Positions 24,288-24,395 of a stretch of DNA of 24,395 bases are shown here, one piece after another. The notes under the pieces are model-generated. The model had not been told where the DNA came from and made no database searches. It was given only the letters and a program-made list of their open reading frames with translations. Where the stretch lies: the NCBI GenBank assembly GCA_016717145.1, contig JADKGD010000010.1:1-24395 (forward strand). The letters are read 5' to 3'. This DNA is from Saprospiraceae bacterium (lineage in GTDB: Bacteria > Bacteroidota > Bacteroidia > Chitinophagales > Saprospiraceae). Made by a program: the position numbers and the translations under genes. Each line of letters begins with the position of its first letter. Positions within the stretch are counted from its first letter, which is position 1.

Positions 24288-24395
24288 ATGCGTTTACTAA
24301 CCCTATTTTCAATCGTTATCTTTTTTTGATTCAAATCGCACCGCAAGCAGCTACAGCTCAAATCATTAATACTTGGAGAGGCGGAACACCCGGTC
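24288..24395 (+). CDS. start of a secreted protein, probably type IX-type, truncated by window edge
   Basis: ATG 24288 gives MRLLTLFSIVIFF, then TGA; with one more T in the T7 run the frame continues LIQIAPQAATAQIINTWRGG and TPGR to the edge. A Sec signal with cleavage after TAQ, followed by an NTWxGGTPGxxT-type start, is common among large Bacteroidota surface proteins that carry C-terminal type IX sorting domains. Only 36 codons are visible, so the family is a guess. Confidence 0.5.

Overview
The window reads as chromosome from a low-GC Bacteroidota, probably a Saprospirales/Chitinophagales-type organism. The grounds are an AT-rich sequence, a promoter-like element of the TAnnTTTG type, Bacteroidota-style lipoproteins, a LytTR response regulator, a gene start resembling a type IX-secreted protein, and dispersed CCCCT-GA-AGGGG palindromes. 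Gene density is moderate, with several long non-coding stretches and two IS110-type insertions.

Layout. 1-2330 (minus strand) is a copper/heavy-metal handling operon read towards the left edge: a CPxC metal-binding lipoprotein remnant, an intact Csp-like Cys-rich four-helix protein, a Met/Cys-rich lipoprotein, an HMA-MauE-type protein, a DUF3347 protein and the start of a CopA-like multicopper oxidase. All except the Csp-like gene are broken by indels, and the HMA-MauE gene also lacks its middle. 2751-4650 (minus) holds AraC-GyrI, VOC and GNAT genes. 4980-7460 is a repeat-rich island: a G/C-homopolymer block, a complete IS110 element sitting in the centre of a dispersed palindrome, then 105-bp tandem repeats. 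7525-7990 is the left end of a second, truncated IS110 element. A YihY/BrkB membrane protein and a rhodanese remnant follow.

9754-13224 (minus) is a three-gene operon of circularly permuted ATP-grasp, alpha-E and transglutaminase-like protein, a known amidoligase-type association. 13540-14115 is a 305-bp tandem duplication of the dispersed repeat family. 14353-16321 (plus) is proA-proB, convergent with a DUF1826-like gene that has a recognisable promoter and a hairpin leader. The rest holds an NTF2-like lipoprotein, a TMTC-like membrane protein with C-terminal TPRs, a serine hydrolase bracketed by 40-bp direct repeats, a DUF2200-SRPBCC pair, a LytTR regulator and the start of a secreted protein.

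The strongest discovery is in the complete IS110 element. The roughly 200 nt before its transposase contain a candidate bridge RNA whose guides can be read directly. CCCGACCC and UCCUUUAG match the two halves of the palindrome into which the element is inserted, across a CT core. CGGUAUAACU is identical to the element's own right end plus core, and GAUAUC is complementary to its left end. The truncated second element has a similar hairpin and an 8-nt match to its own left flank.

Caution: single-base indels, mostly in homopolymers, break about ten otherwise well-conserved genes. Together with the G/C block at 5175-5410 this suggests that part of the apparent gene decay is sequencing or assembly error.
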